From Saprospiraceae bacterium (GTDB taxonomy: Bacteria; Bacteroidota; Bacteroidia; Chitinophagales; Saprospiraceae), in contig JADJYH010000065.1 in NCBI GenBank assembly GCA_016719855.1, positions 1 to 40,772 on the forward strand: 40,772 nt of DNA. Direction: 5' to 3'. The position numbers and the translations under genes are program-made. Shown here one piece after another: positions 1 to 9,038 of this stretch (positions are counted from its first letter, which is position 1; each line of letters opens with the position of its first letter). The notes beneath the pieces were generated by a model. That model was not told the DNA's origin and did not search any database. It saw only the letters and a program-made list of their open reading frames with translations.

Positions 1-7
1 GAGTATA

Positions 8-61
8 TTGAATATCAAAAAGTCGTGGTAGCCCTTTGTGTCAAAAAGTCGTGGTAGCCCC
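8..61 (+). repeat. Left terminal inverted repeat of the IS, two tandem sub-repeats
   Basis: The left end carries two copies of the word TCAAAAAGTCGTGGTAGCCC, at about 15-34 and 42-61. The transposase stop codon lies at the inner edge (61-63). The paired copies probably are two transposase-binding sites. Confidence 0.8.
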
Positions 62-1339
62 TAAAGCGGGAAAACCTTTGACGACGACAGTTTTTCATAG
101 GTGGCGACCAGTGAAAGTATTGAATCGGATTCCATCAGCTCCTCCAAAGAGGCCCCCTTGAGTGGCAACCGGTTCAAGATATGTTCTTTGTCATTGCGGA
201 AGATTAGGAGATTGCTCTCTTTGCAAAAGGTGATTTGCAGCTGGGTTTTCGGAACGGCATCCTTGAGGTAGTAACGCTGCCCGCCAAGGCTGACCATTTT
301 GCCGGAGCTGACCACCCTGTACCACTTTCCCTCGGAAAGCAGCGTGCGTATCCGTTGAACGTCCAGCAGTTGGTGCTCTTTCTCCATCGCTGTATGGCGT
401 CCCGAGTGGGCGGCGGCGGGGAAGGCCTGCAACGGCGCTTTACCGCCGTGCGACCTGCTGGGAAACTTTTCGTTCATCCGCCGTCGGCGCTTTTGGCAGT
501 GCTGGAAGAACTGTTGCCAGTTCTCGAAGGACTTTCCCCTAGAGGCTTGTCTTTCCATCGTATGGTGCGAACGCTCGACGGTGGCCTGCTGGGCGGGCGG
601 GGCCTTTTCGATGAAGCACAGCCCCACGCCCAAGGCGGTCAGCCACAGGTGCAGCCGGCCTGGGAAGGGCGAGCGGCTGGTGTTCTCGATGAAGACGCTG
701 TCCTTGTCCACCTGTACGCCCTGTGGCAGGCCGGACTCGGCAAAAGCGAGGCGGAACGCCCATTTGTAGTGGACAGTGGCCGGCTGGCTGCTCTGGTTCT
801 TCACCGACACGGGGAAGGCCATGCAGTGCTTCTTGGACAGCCCGTCCTTCATGCTGATGGTCGCTTGGTGGCCGATGCCCTTCACCTCGGTGGCGCCCTG
901 TGCGTCCATCTCCCACACCTGGTGGACGGCCTTGGGCTTCTCACAGGGCTTTGACGGGAATTTGCCCGCAGGCTCCCGGGGCTTGATGAACCCTCCCCGT
1001 TTCAGGTACCGGTTGACGGAACTGGCGCTCGGCAGTTTTTCCCTGGCATAGGAAAACTCTTCCTCCAGCTCGACCAAAATCATCAGCGCACCCCAGCCCT
1101 CGTTGTCCTTGCGGAGCTGCTTGACCTTGACGCACAGCTCCGCATCGAACGTGCCAAGGGCACCGCTGGGTGGCCGCCCCATCGGCGGGGCCGCAAAGCC
1201 TTTTTTTTATATGCTGCCGCCACTTGCGCACTGTCTTGATTGACAGGCCGAGTTCAACGGCCATTTGCCGGCTTGTCCATCCTTCTTCCGCTTTGGTTTC
1301 AATGAACTTTTTTTCCTCCAGTGTAGTAATCCGCGCCAT
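61..1339 (-). CDS. IS transposase (HTH + DDE integrase core), two frames joined at an A8 run
   Basis: The first frame gives an N-terminal helix-turn-helix part (MARITTLEEKKFIE..., with WTSRQMAVELGLSIKTVRKW). The second frame gives a second HTH region and an rve-like DDE core. The catalytic candidates are the first Asp in WEMDAQG, the second in VDKDSVF and the Glu in ATVERSHHTME, which resembles the P..P..G.VER signature of IS481/IS3-type cores. The frames meet at eight A residues (minus strand, 1201-1208). Reading seven A instead of eight gives a continuous protein of about 425 residues through KKGFAAPPMGRPPSG. This may be programmed frameshifting, transcriptional slippage or a homopolymer error. 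The ATG at 1339 is chosen because the upstream GTG at 1366 lies inside the terminal repeat. Confidence 0.8.
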
Positions 1340-1357
1340 GCTTTGTTTTTGATATAA

Positions 1358-1409
1358 AGCTACCACGACTTTCTGACACAGGGGGCTACCACGACTTTTT
1401 GATATTCAA
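1358..1409 (-). repeat. Right terminal inverted repeat of the IS, two tandem sub-repeats
   Basis: The outer copy (1384-1409) is a near-perfect inverse of the left end. The inner copy (1358-1380) differs by a few bases (TGTCAGAAAGTCGTGGTAGC when read on the minus strand). The doubling mirrors the left end. Confidence 0.8.
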
Positions 1410-1444
1410 CAATGGTGAATAGAACCAGTTCATTTGCCAGAAAA

Positions 1445-1486
1445 GATGGGGCGGCCTTCAATGGGCTTGCCCCATCTTTTTTTTTT
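1445..1486 (+). terminator. Rho-independent terminator, orphaned beside the IS
   Basis: An 8-bp perfect stem GATGGGGC / GCCCCATC (1445-1452 and 1469-1476) is followed by ten T. It lies between the IS and the start of the MFS gene, so it has no plus-strand gene directly upstream inside the window. It probably ended a gene that the IS now separates from it. Confidence 0.8.
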
Positions 1487-1545
1487 GGTAAAAGGGTGGT
1501 AATGTTGAAACTCGTTTTACCTTTCGAGCAAACAAAATTGGTAAT

Positions 1546-2907
1546 ATGGAAAACAGAGTCTTAGACGACGGAGCATTTGAAAATGGCGTTTTGCCCAATC
1601 AAAACAAGCCGACCCTCAGCTTCTGGCAAATCTGGAACATGAGCTTCGGCTTTCTCGGCATCCAGTTCGGCTGGGGCCTGCAGATGGCCAACATGAGCAG
1701 CATCTACCGCTACCTCGACGCCGAACCTGACCAATTGCCCATCCTGTGGCTGGCCGCCCCACTCACAGGGCTTATCATCCAACCCATCATCGGTTATATG
1801 TCGGACCGAACGTGGAACAGGGTCGGACGACGGAAGCCTTATTTCCTCACGGGAGCTATTCTCGCCTCTATCTGCCTGGTGCTCATGCCCAACAGTTCGG
1901 CCCTGTGGATGGCCGCTGGCTTGCTCTGGATTCTCGACGCCAGCATCAACGTTTCGATGGAGCCGTTCCGGGCCTTCGTTGGCGACATGCTGCCTGCAAA
2001 GCAGCACACGATGGGCTTCACGATGCAGAGCTTCTTCATCGGCCTCGGTTCGGTCATTGCTTCGGCATTGCCTTTTTTGCTCCGCAATGTGTTTGGTATG
2101 GCGCCAAACGAAGGGGATGTCATCCCCGAAAACGTTAGGATTTCGTTTTATATCGGGGCCGCTGCATTCCTGGGTGCAGTGCTTTACACCGTGATTCGAA
2201 CAAAGGAATACCCCCCCGCCGACATGGAGGCATTTCGAAAAATGAAGGCAAAAAGCGGCAATGCCATCACTGCCACTATTGATGGCTTTAAAGAAATAAT
2301 CGGGAACATCGCCAACATGCCGAGGGTGATGCGACATTGACCATCGTACAGTTTTTCACTTGGATGGGCCTGTTCCTGATGTGGTTTTTCTTTGGCGACG
2401 CCACGGCCACGTATATCTTCCATGCTCCGGGCCCCGACTCCGACCTTTACAAGCAAGGCTCCGAATGGGCTGGGCTGATGTTCGGTGCCTACTCCCTGGT
2501 GACGTTTCTCGTTGCTTTTTTGCTGGCACCAATCGCAGACCGCATTTCAAAGCCTAAAACCCACGCCATTTGCTTGACACTGGGCGGTCTTGGGTTGTTG
2601 CTGGTCGGAGTTTTCACCAGCAAATACCACCTGATTTTGTCAATGATTGGCGTTGGAATTGCTTGGGCCAGCACGGTTTCCATGCCCTACGCTATTTTTG
2701 CGAGGCATTTGCCTGCTGGCAAATTGGGCGTTTACATGGGTATCTTTAACTTCTTCATTGTCATCCCAGAGATTTTGGCAACCTTGTTTTTTGGCAAAAT
2801 CTTGAGAGCATTTCTTGGGCAGCAACACGCTCTACGCCATCATGTTGGCAGGTGGGATGTTGCTTTTGGCCGCAGTGCTTGCGCTCCGGGTGGAGGACAA
2901 GGATTGA
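1546..2907 (+). CDS. MFS sugar transporter (SLC45/GPH sucrose-maltose type), two frameshifts
   Basis: This is an integral inner-membrane transporter of the major facilitator superfamily. The N-terminal half carries the motif QPIIGYMSDRTWNRVGRRKP, typical of the SLC45/plant sucrose-carrier and bacterial maltose-carrier branch, and hydrophobic segments run through both halves. The reading frame breaks near 2336, where one base appears missing after MPRVMR (it resumes as TIVQFFTWMG). It breaks again near 2815, where an extra G in a GGG shifts the frame. Correcting it gives FLGSNTLYAIMLAGGM and a natural end RVEDKD at 2907. The restored length is about 454 residues, normal for the family. The substrate is inferred only by family. 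No sugar enzyme lies adjacent, so a disaccharide is a guess. Confidence 0.82.
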
Positions 2908-2930
2908 GAAGGCATTTTTCAGCAAACAAA

Positions 2931-2968
2931 AAAAGGCTGCACCTGAAATCAATCAGGCGCAGCCTTTT
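2931..2968. terminator. Bidirectional terminator between convergent genes
   Basis: The stem AAAAGGCTGC / GCAGCCTTTT has inner pairs CCTGA/TCAGG and a short loop. It sits between the MFS gene (plus) and the T9SS surface protein (minus), with A and T tracts on both sides, so it can serve both. Confidence 0.85.
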
Positions 2969-2991
2969 CATTTTGCCTAAAACCGAAAGGG

Positions 2992-5900
2992 TTAAAGCCT
3001 GCCAATCATCAAGGTCTTCGCCACTGGACGGCGACCAGCTACGTTAATCCAGACAACGTAGTGACCTTCTTTCAAGTCACGAATGTCCATCTGGTAGTAT
3101 TTGCTGTAAATCTCGTCCAGTTGAGTTCCTTCACCCGGAGACCCAAGCCGTTGAAAATATGGATTTCAGCTTGCTTGCCGAGAACGGATTCCAAATTGAC
3201 ATTCACAAAACCATTGGCTGGATTCGGGAACAGTTGATAGTTCACCATGTCGTCGAACACCAACTTTTTCACCTCAGAGTAGGCGATGTTGCCATCAGCC
3301 CGGTGAATTGCGATGCGGTAGAAGTTGTCGCCTACCAACGGGGCTACGTCAAAATCCTCATAGTTTTCGTTGGCAGCGCCGCCTCGGGAATCAAACTCGG
3401 AGATGGTTTCGAAGTTTTGGCCGTCGGCGGAGCGCTCCACCATGTAAGTGTTCACGAAGCTGCCGCCATCGTGGCTCCAGTAGAGGCTGGTGTGTTCCAG
3501 CTGCTTGTCCGCCTCAAACGTGAAGCCTTGGCTCTGGCCAATCAGGTATTGGCCCGATTTGTAACCAGCATCGCAGTGGTCAAAAATTTGGCCGGACACC
3601 AAGCTGAAGGCATCTGAATGGCCACTCCAGAAGTCAATATCACTGTCCTTGGTATCGTCCGAACCAGCATGTTTGGTGGTTGGTATAAAACCGCCCGGCG
3701 TTGAGAAGGCCAGCTTGTAATTGCCTGGTTGCAGGTTGTCAAAATCGAAGTCGCCGTTGCTGTCGGATACCTTCCAGCCAAGGGAGTTGCCATTGTGGTC
3801 ACGCAGGTTGACCCAGCAACCGGCGATGCCACTGTCGTTGCCGTCAAAATAGCCGTTGTTGTTCTTGTCGTGCCATACCTTCTTGCCAATTTTGCAGTAG
3901 CCGCCACCGCCGTTATTGGTGCCAGCGCAAGTGCAACCGTCAGCTTGTACCACGTCGTTGGTGGTGTTCGAGTTGCCGTCGTTGCAAGTCGTTCCAGGGG
4001 TTGCTGGGTAGGCTGCGTTGTTCGGTTGGCAGTCGTTGGCGTCGCAAACGCCATCATTGTCAGTATCTGAAGAGAAGTTGGTAGCGCTTCCCAACCTGAA
4101 ATTGAAGTCGCCATTGCTGCTGCCACCGTAGGAGAACCAGCCTGAGGCCCCAAACACGTTTTCTTGCAAGTTGGCACCCGTACCCACTTGGAAGGCGGGG
4201 CCATACTTCGTGATGTTGTAGGAACCAATTGTGCCGGAGAAATTGGCGTAGTAGTACCAGCCTGAACCACCACTCGTCACGCAAAGTCCGTAATGCGGAC
4301 TGTTGGATGGAGCTATGGTGGTCTTTCCGGTGAAGGTAATGTTCACGTTCTTCGTGGTGCTACCTTTTTTAACCGTACCCGTCAGCGTTGCCGTGCCGTT
4401 GTTCAACTCCTTGAATACCAAGTCGGTACCTGCTGTATAGCACTCGCCGGAGCCAAAAGTTATTGCATAACTGCCACCACACCATGAGCCGCAGTTGTCG
4501 TAGGTGTTTGTCACGGTGCGCTGTGTTCCACCCACGCAGTTGTTGACTGGTGTGCCAGCACAGCCGCAGCCATCAGCCGTTACCACATCGTTGGTGGTGT
4601 TGGCGTTGCCGTCGTTGCAAGACGAGCCGGGCGTTGCCGGGAATGCCGGGTTGTTCGGTTGGCAGTCGTTGTTGTTGCAAACGCCGTCGCCGTCCGTGTC
4701 GCCACCGAGGTTGGCGCATGGGTTGCCGCCAGTGACCGTTACCGTTGCTTGTTTTTCACAAATCAAATTGTAGCCAGCGGTGTAATACTTGGCGTAAACA
4801 TAGTAGGTTCAAGGTCCAATGTTGATAGTTTGCGAAGTGCCACAGTCAGCGAAGCAACTGAACTGCTGCTGCCAGCTGTTGAGCACCTGCACCGAAGAAA
4901 TCGGAGCGGCGCCAAGGCCCGTTACCACGATAGTGCCATTGCCAGTTGTGATGGTGATGCCAGTGTTGCAGTCTGGGCCTGGTACTACCGGTGTTCCTGC
5001 ACAGCCACAGCCATCAGCCGTTACCACATCGTTGTTGGTGTTGGCGTTGCCATCGTTGCAGGCGAACCGGGCGTTGCCGGGAATGCCGGGTTGTTCGGTT
5101 GGCAATCGTTGTTGTTGCAAACACCATCGCCGTCGGTATCGCCACCGAGGTTGGCGCATGGACTGCCGCCAGTGACAGTTACAGTCAATTGCTTTTCGCA
5201 AATCAGCGAATAGGATGCCGTATAGTATTTTGCAAAAACATAGTACGTACCCGCTGCAACGTTCACCGTTTGGGTAGCACCACAATTTGCGAAGCAAGCA
5301 TACGCTTGTCCCCAGCCCGCATTGAAGATGTTCACGGAAGAAATGGGCGCACCGTCAAGGCCAGAGATGGTGATGGTGCCATTGTCTGCGGTGATGCTGA
5401 TGCCATTGACGCAGTCAGGGCCGCCGCCACAGTCGGTCGTCAGGCTGATGATATTGGACTCCAAGAAAGTTCCACAACCTACCCGGCGAGTGCAGCGCAG
5501 GTAACACGTGTTTGCGGAAACAACACCTGGGCTGAGTGTCAAGCCAGTTTGACCGGGGATGATAGACCAATGGGGGTCAAGGCCCGCCATGACCTGAGCG
5601 GCAGATGTGGTAGGATATGAACAGCTTGTCGTGCTTTTCAGCCAGATTGATTCCAGTACACCGCTGCCACCGGATGGGGTAACGCAATCGGTGATGGAAG
5701 GCGCAGCCGTGTTGCAGGCAACCGATGTGCTGGAGGCGCAAGCAGTGCCAAAACCAATCGTACCACCCGATGTGACATTGTCGCAAACCGGGACAGGCGT
5801 ACCCGCACAAGAACAGCCATCCGCTTGGATGACATCGTTGGTGGTGTTGGCGTTGCCATCATTGCAAGGCGAGCCTGGCGTAGCCGGGAAAGCTGGGTTG

Positions 5901-7423
5901 TTCGGTTGGCAGTCATTGTTGTTGCAAACGCCGTCGCCATCTGTGTCGCCGCCCTGGTTGGCGCATGGGCTGCAATCAGTGACTGTAAAAGAAGTCTGTT
6001 TTACAATCTGACAGTTTGGTACAGCCGGGTTGGTGATGGTAGCTGTGACTGTTTTAACGCCTGGTGCATTGAATGAGGCTGTCACTGAGCGTGGGTCAAC
6101 CGAGGCCAAACCGGCCACCGTATTAGCCGGTTGAATGTCGTACGAGTAGGTATAGTTCGGATTATTTGGCGGAAAGTACGGGTCGTTGGCGTCCGCAAAA
6201 ATCAGGTAGGAATTGGTTAAGCAGCCACTGGGCACACTGAATGTAGCAGTAAGGTTGCAGCTTGGCGTTCCCGCACAGGTGCAGCCGTCAGCTTGGATGA
6301 TGTCGTTGGTGGTATTTGCGTTGCCGTCGTTGCAGGCAGTGCCGGGTGTAGCGGGCAGTGCGGCGTTGGTGGGGGCGCAGTCGTTGTTGTTGCAAACGCC
6401 GTCGCCGTCCGTGTCGCCGCCTTGGCTGGCGCAAACATTGGTGGAACAGCCGTAAACTTTGATTTCATCTACATCCCAAACGGCATAACCGCTGGTGCCC
6501 TGGCGACAGTAGCCGAGGATTTCGACGTTGAAAGTTGTCTGGCTCGTCACCGTAAAATCGGGGTCAGCGGAGAAGTCAAGCGTCTCCAACGACCAAGCAC
6601 TGGTCGTGGCGATGTCAACTTGCTTGAAAATTTCAGTGCCGTTTTTTGTTACCCTAACGCCATATTTTGAAGGCGGGTCGTTGTCGCCGCTGCCACCACC
6701 TACCCAGGTGTATGAGCTTGGCGCCGACTCGTAGAAAGTCAGCTTGGAAAGCGTGGCCGAGTTGCCAGTCGTCGGCTTGATGGTCACGGAGAACTTGTAG
6801 GAATTGTTGTCGTTGTTCGACCAAGAGCAACCGTCTTTGATAGCGTGGCACATACCTTCACCACTTTGTCCGTAGTTGCAGGAGTGGTCGCCCAAGTTGG
6901 AGAAAATGGAGGCGCTTACCGAGGCAAATCCCGTCGGCGTATTGGTAGCAGCCGTGAACTCATTGTAACTTGAGCCTGCGGAACAAGCGTTCAGGTTCCA
7001 GTGTGCGAGTTGGTCGCCGCAGTTTCCCCCACCACCGCTGCAACCTCCTGAGTCGCAATTGTGGTTTTGAGTGTTGGAATTGGTACAAAAATAATTGCTG
7101 AGGTAGCTGCCATTGGTTTTGCGGAACACGTATTCCTGGTTGTAGGAAGTGTAACAGCTCCAATTGCCACCTGCACTGATGGTCGCTTTGTAGGTTTCAT
7201 AGCCCCAGCTCTTTTTGTAAACCTTCATGTCTTGGCATCCAGCGTTGTGGATAGAAAGGGTTACCGTGGCATTTGCCTCGGCTGCCCCCAGCAGCAAGAA
7301 GGCACCAATAAGGAGTATAATCATGTTGAGCTGCCTCAACTTGTGACCAATGAATTTGGTCAGACTTTTACACCCAAAATCTGTTTTTAGATGCACGTTT
7401 GTTGTAGTGGTTAATAAGTTCAT
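2992..7423 (-). CDS. Large T9SS-secreted surface protein with five Cys-rich Asp/Gly repeats and an SdrD-B-like domain
   Basis: The protein is a modular secreted protein of about 1,480 residues. A hydrophobic signal (IILLIGAFLLLGAAEANA) ends near residue 52, and the Met at residue 34 is an alternative start. Next come a possible VHL-like beta domain, a jelly-roll-like region, Ig/PKD-like segments and five cassettes of about 52 residues with GGDTDGDGVCNNNDC...CNDGNANTTNDV, resembling thrombospondin type 3 or MopE-type calcium-binding repeats. An SdrD-B-like domain follows (KIGKKVWHDKNNNGYFDG). The C-terminal T9SS type A sorting domain (YQLFPNPANGFVNVNLES) is completed only after a frame change near 3120 and ends KTLMIGRL at 2992. 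The frame is broken by a missing base near 5062, an in-frame TGA at 4809-4811 and the indel near 3120. Function is unknown beyond a surface or secreted role. Confidence 0.8.
4537..5422 (-). repeat. Tandem duplication of a ~443-bp coding module
   Basis: Two successive units (5422-4980 and 4979-4537) each encode GPDC..GI.IT..NGTI followed by a beta-rich stretch, LICEKQ.TVTVTGG and one Asp/Gly Cys-rich repeat. The spacing between identical landmarks (GPDC) is 443 bp. The second unit carries the in-frame stop, and a frame break lies in the first. Such near-identical units can mis-assemble. Confidence 0.7.
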
Positions 7424-7968
7424 AGTTTACTGAGTTTATGAATAATTGTAAGAAAATCTAAGCTTCAAACTTCTATTTCGCCCATCCAAAATAGAATACA
7501 GGACTGGATAATATAGCTAAACAACGGGTACAACGATTACAGGCAAATACCTTAAAATCAAGTATTTGCACCTGAAGAATTTCGGATTCAAGCGATAATA
7601 TCAGTACTGATTATTTAGTCTCTAATCAAGCTATGATTAGAACGGCATTTCAAATAATCAACTTATAACATAGTTAATAAGTTGGATTTAAAATTTACCT
7701 GTACCGATAAGATGACATACTGAGTAAGACTTGGATAAAACGTTGTACTTCGCTAATTTGGGAGGAAGAATTAGGATTGGTGAGACTGAATCAAAGTGCA
7801 AAACTAAAAAAGATTATTAATTCCAATAGCTATTACCTGCCATTAAATTCAAAACATGCAATTACACCAAAAATGGTATAAATTGATTACCCAACTTGCA
7901 TGATTCTTAAAACCTTGATTTACTGCAAGTTGTAAAAATTTATCAACCTTGTTCCAAAAAAAACGCTG
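7424..7968. other. AT-rich intergenic region, 545 bp
   Basis: The region is low in GC and has no credible ORF on either strand. A small inverted repeat CTAATCA / TGATTAG lies at about 7622-7640. It must hold the promoter for the minus-strand surface gene starting at 7423, but I found no clean TAnnTTTG box and make no call. Confidence 0.6.
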
Positions 7969-8994
7969 TCAATTAATCAACTTCACCCGGCACAAGTACA
8001 TGTCCGAAGTTAGGTAGAGATACCCATCGCCTCCGATGGCACAGTTGGCTGTTGCCTCGCCGGGATTGATGCGGCCAAGCAGCGTCCCGTCCATTTTGAA
8101 AATTAACACGCCACCTGGTCCGGAGGCGAGGACGATGCCGCTTTTGCTTACTTTCATGCCATCCGGCAGTCCCTTTAATTCTTGGCCAACCATCGGGGTG
8201 GCATCGTGAAATATTCGGCCATTGGCGACTTTACCGTCCGCTTGAATGTCGAAAATCTTCCAAAGCGCCTTTTCTGGGTCTGAATTGGCCACAAAAAGCA
8301 TCTTTTCATCCGGCGAAAGGGCGACGCCATTCGGTCGGGTAAGTGTCGAATCTATCAGCTCCACTTTGCCGTCCACGTTCCGCCGATAAACACCTTGGAA
8401 TGGAATTTCTTTTTGGGTGCTTTTGTCGTGGTCCTTCAGCCCATAAGGCGGGTCCGTGAAATAGAGGTTTCCATTTTTATCAAAAACGAGGTCATTTGGG
8501 CTGTTGAATCGCTTCCCATTCCACTTGCCAGCCAAGGTCTCGAAGATGGGTTTGGGCTGGTCAAGCGGAGCAGTCATTCGAGCTACCCGACGGTCGCCAT
8601 GCTGGCAAACGACGAGATTCCCGGCAGCGTCCAATGCAAGGCCGTTGCCTCCTGGCTCGGTGCTAGTCGTTGTTTCGCCAGTGAAGCCTGACGGTGTGAG
8701 GTAGAGGCTGGCACCTTCGCCCTCCTTCCATTTATAAATCTTGTTTTCGGGCACATCGGTAAAAAGCAGGTAGCCACCATTGGCCACCCAAACTGGGCCT
8801 TCTGACCAAGTGTAGCCGTCAGCCAACACTTCGATTTTGGCATCGGCGGCGAGTATGGCGTCGAGTTCGGGCGACATCCGCTCGATTTTGCCAATGGTCT
8901 TCGTGGCCGAAGCTGTTTCGGTTGTTTGTGTTGAATCGGTTTTTTCTCCGCAGGAGAGGAGAAAAAGCAATGGGAGCAGGAAGTGAAGTTTCAT
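7969..8994 (-). CDS. SMP-30/gluconolactonase/LRE-family lipoprotein
   Basis: This is a six-bladed beta-propeller hydrolase of the SMP-30/gluconolactonase family, predicted to hydrolyse a lactone or a similar ester at the cell surface or in the periplasm. The start at 8994 gives a lipoprotein signal, MKLHFLLPLLFLLSCGEK, with a lipobox Cys at residue 15. An upstream in-frame Met at 9063 would overlap the preceding gene and spoil the signal. Family landmarks are EGPVW near the N-terminus, GNGLALDAAGNLVVCQHGDR, RFNSPNDLVFDKNGNLYFTD (metal-site Asn/Asp) and RPNGVALSPDEKMLFVANSD. The gene is intact. It lies 44 bp downstream of the T9SS protein gene on the same strand, so co-transcription is plausible. 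The substrate is unknown. Confidence 0.88.
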   Translation of the reverse strand: MKLHFLLPLLFLLSCGEKTDSTQTTETASATKTIGKIERMSPELDAILAADAKIEVLADGYTWSEGPVWVANGGYLLFTDVPENKIYKWKEGEGASLYLTPSGFTGETTTSTEPGGNGLALDAAGNLVVCQHGDRRVARMTAPLDQPKPIFETLAGKWNGKRFNSPNDLVFDKNGNLYFTDPPYGLKDHDKSTQKEIPFQGVYRRNVDGKVELIDSTLTRPNGVALSPDEKMLFVANSDPEKALWKIFDIQADGKVANGRIFHDATPMVGQELKGLPDGMKVSKSGIVLASGPGGVLIFKMDGTLLGRINPGEATANCAIGGDGYLYLTSDMYLCRVKLIN

Positions 8995-9038
8995 GTGCTT
9001 GATTTTTTGTGCCAATGTATAGCTTTTTGAGAAATGCC

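Larger units (their letters stand above)
8..1409 (-). mobile_element. Insertion sequence, IS481-like, with doubled terminal repeats
   Basis: A complete-looking IS of about 1.4 kb is bounded by inverted repeats that begin TTGAATATCAAAAAGTCGTG at the left end and read as the reverse complement at the right end. It holds one transposase locus on the minus strand that fills nearly the whole element. No target-site duplication is convincing: the 7 bases left of the element (GAGTATA) do not match the bases to its right. The family call rests on the HTH plus rve-type DDE architecture and is only approximate. Confidence 0.85.

Noticed and set aside
235..954. A 239-codon plus-strand frame inside the IS
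   Set aside because: It is antisense to the transposase catalytic core and shows no recognisable domain.
4504..5213. Plus-strand frames of 89-209 codons across the calcium-repeat region
   Set aside because: They are near-identical copies of each other caused by the antisense of a duplicated module, not genes.
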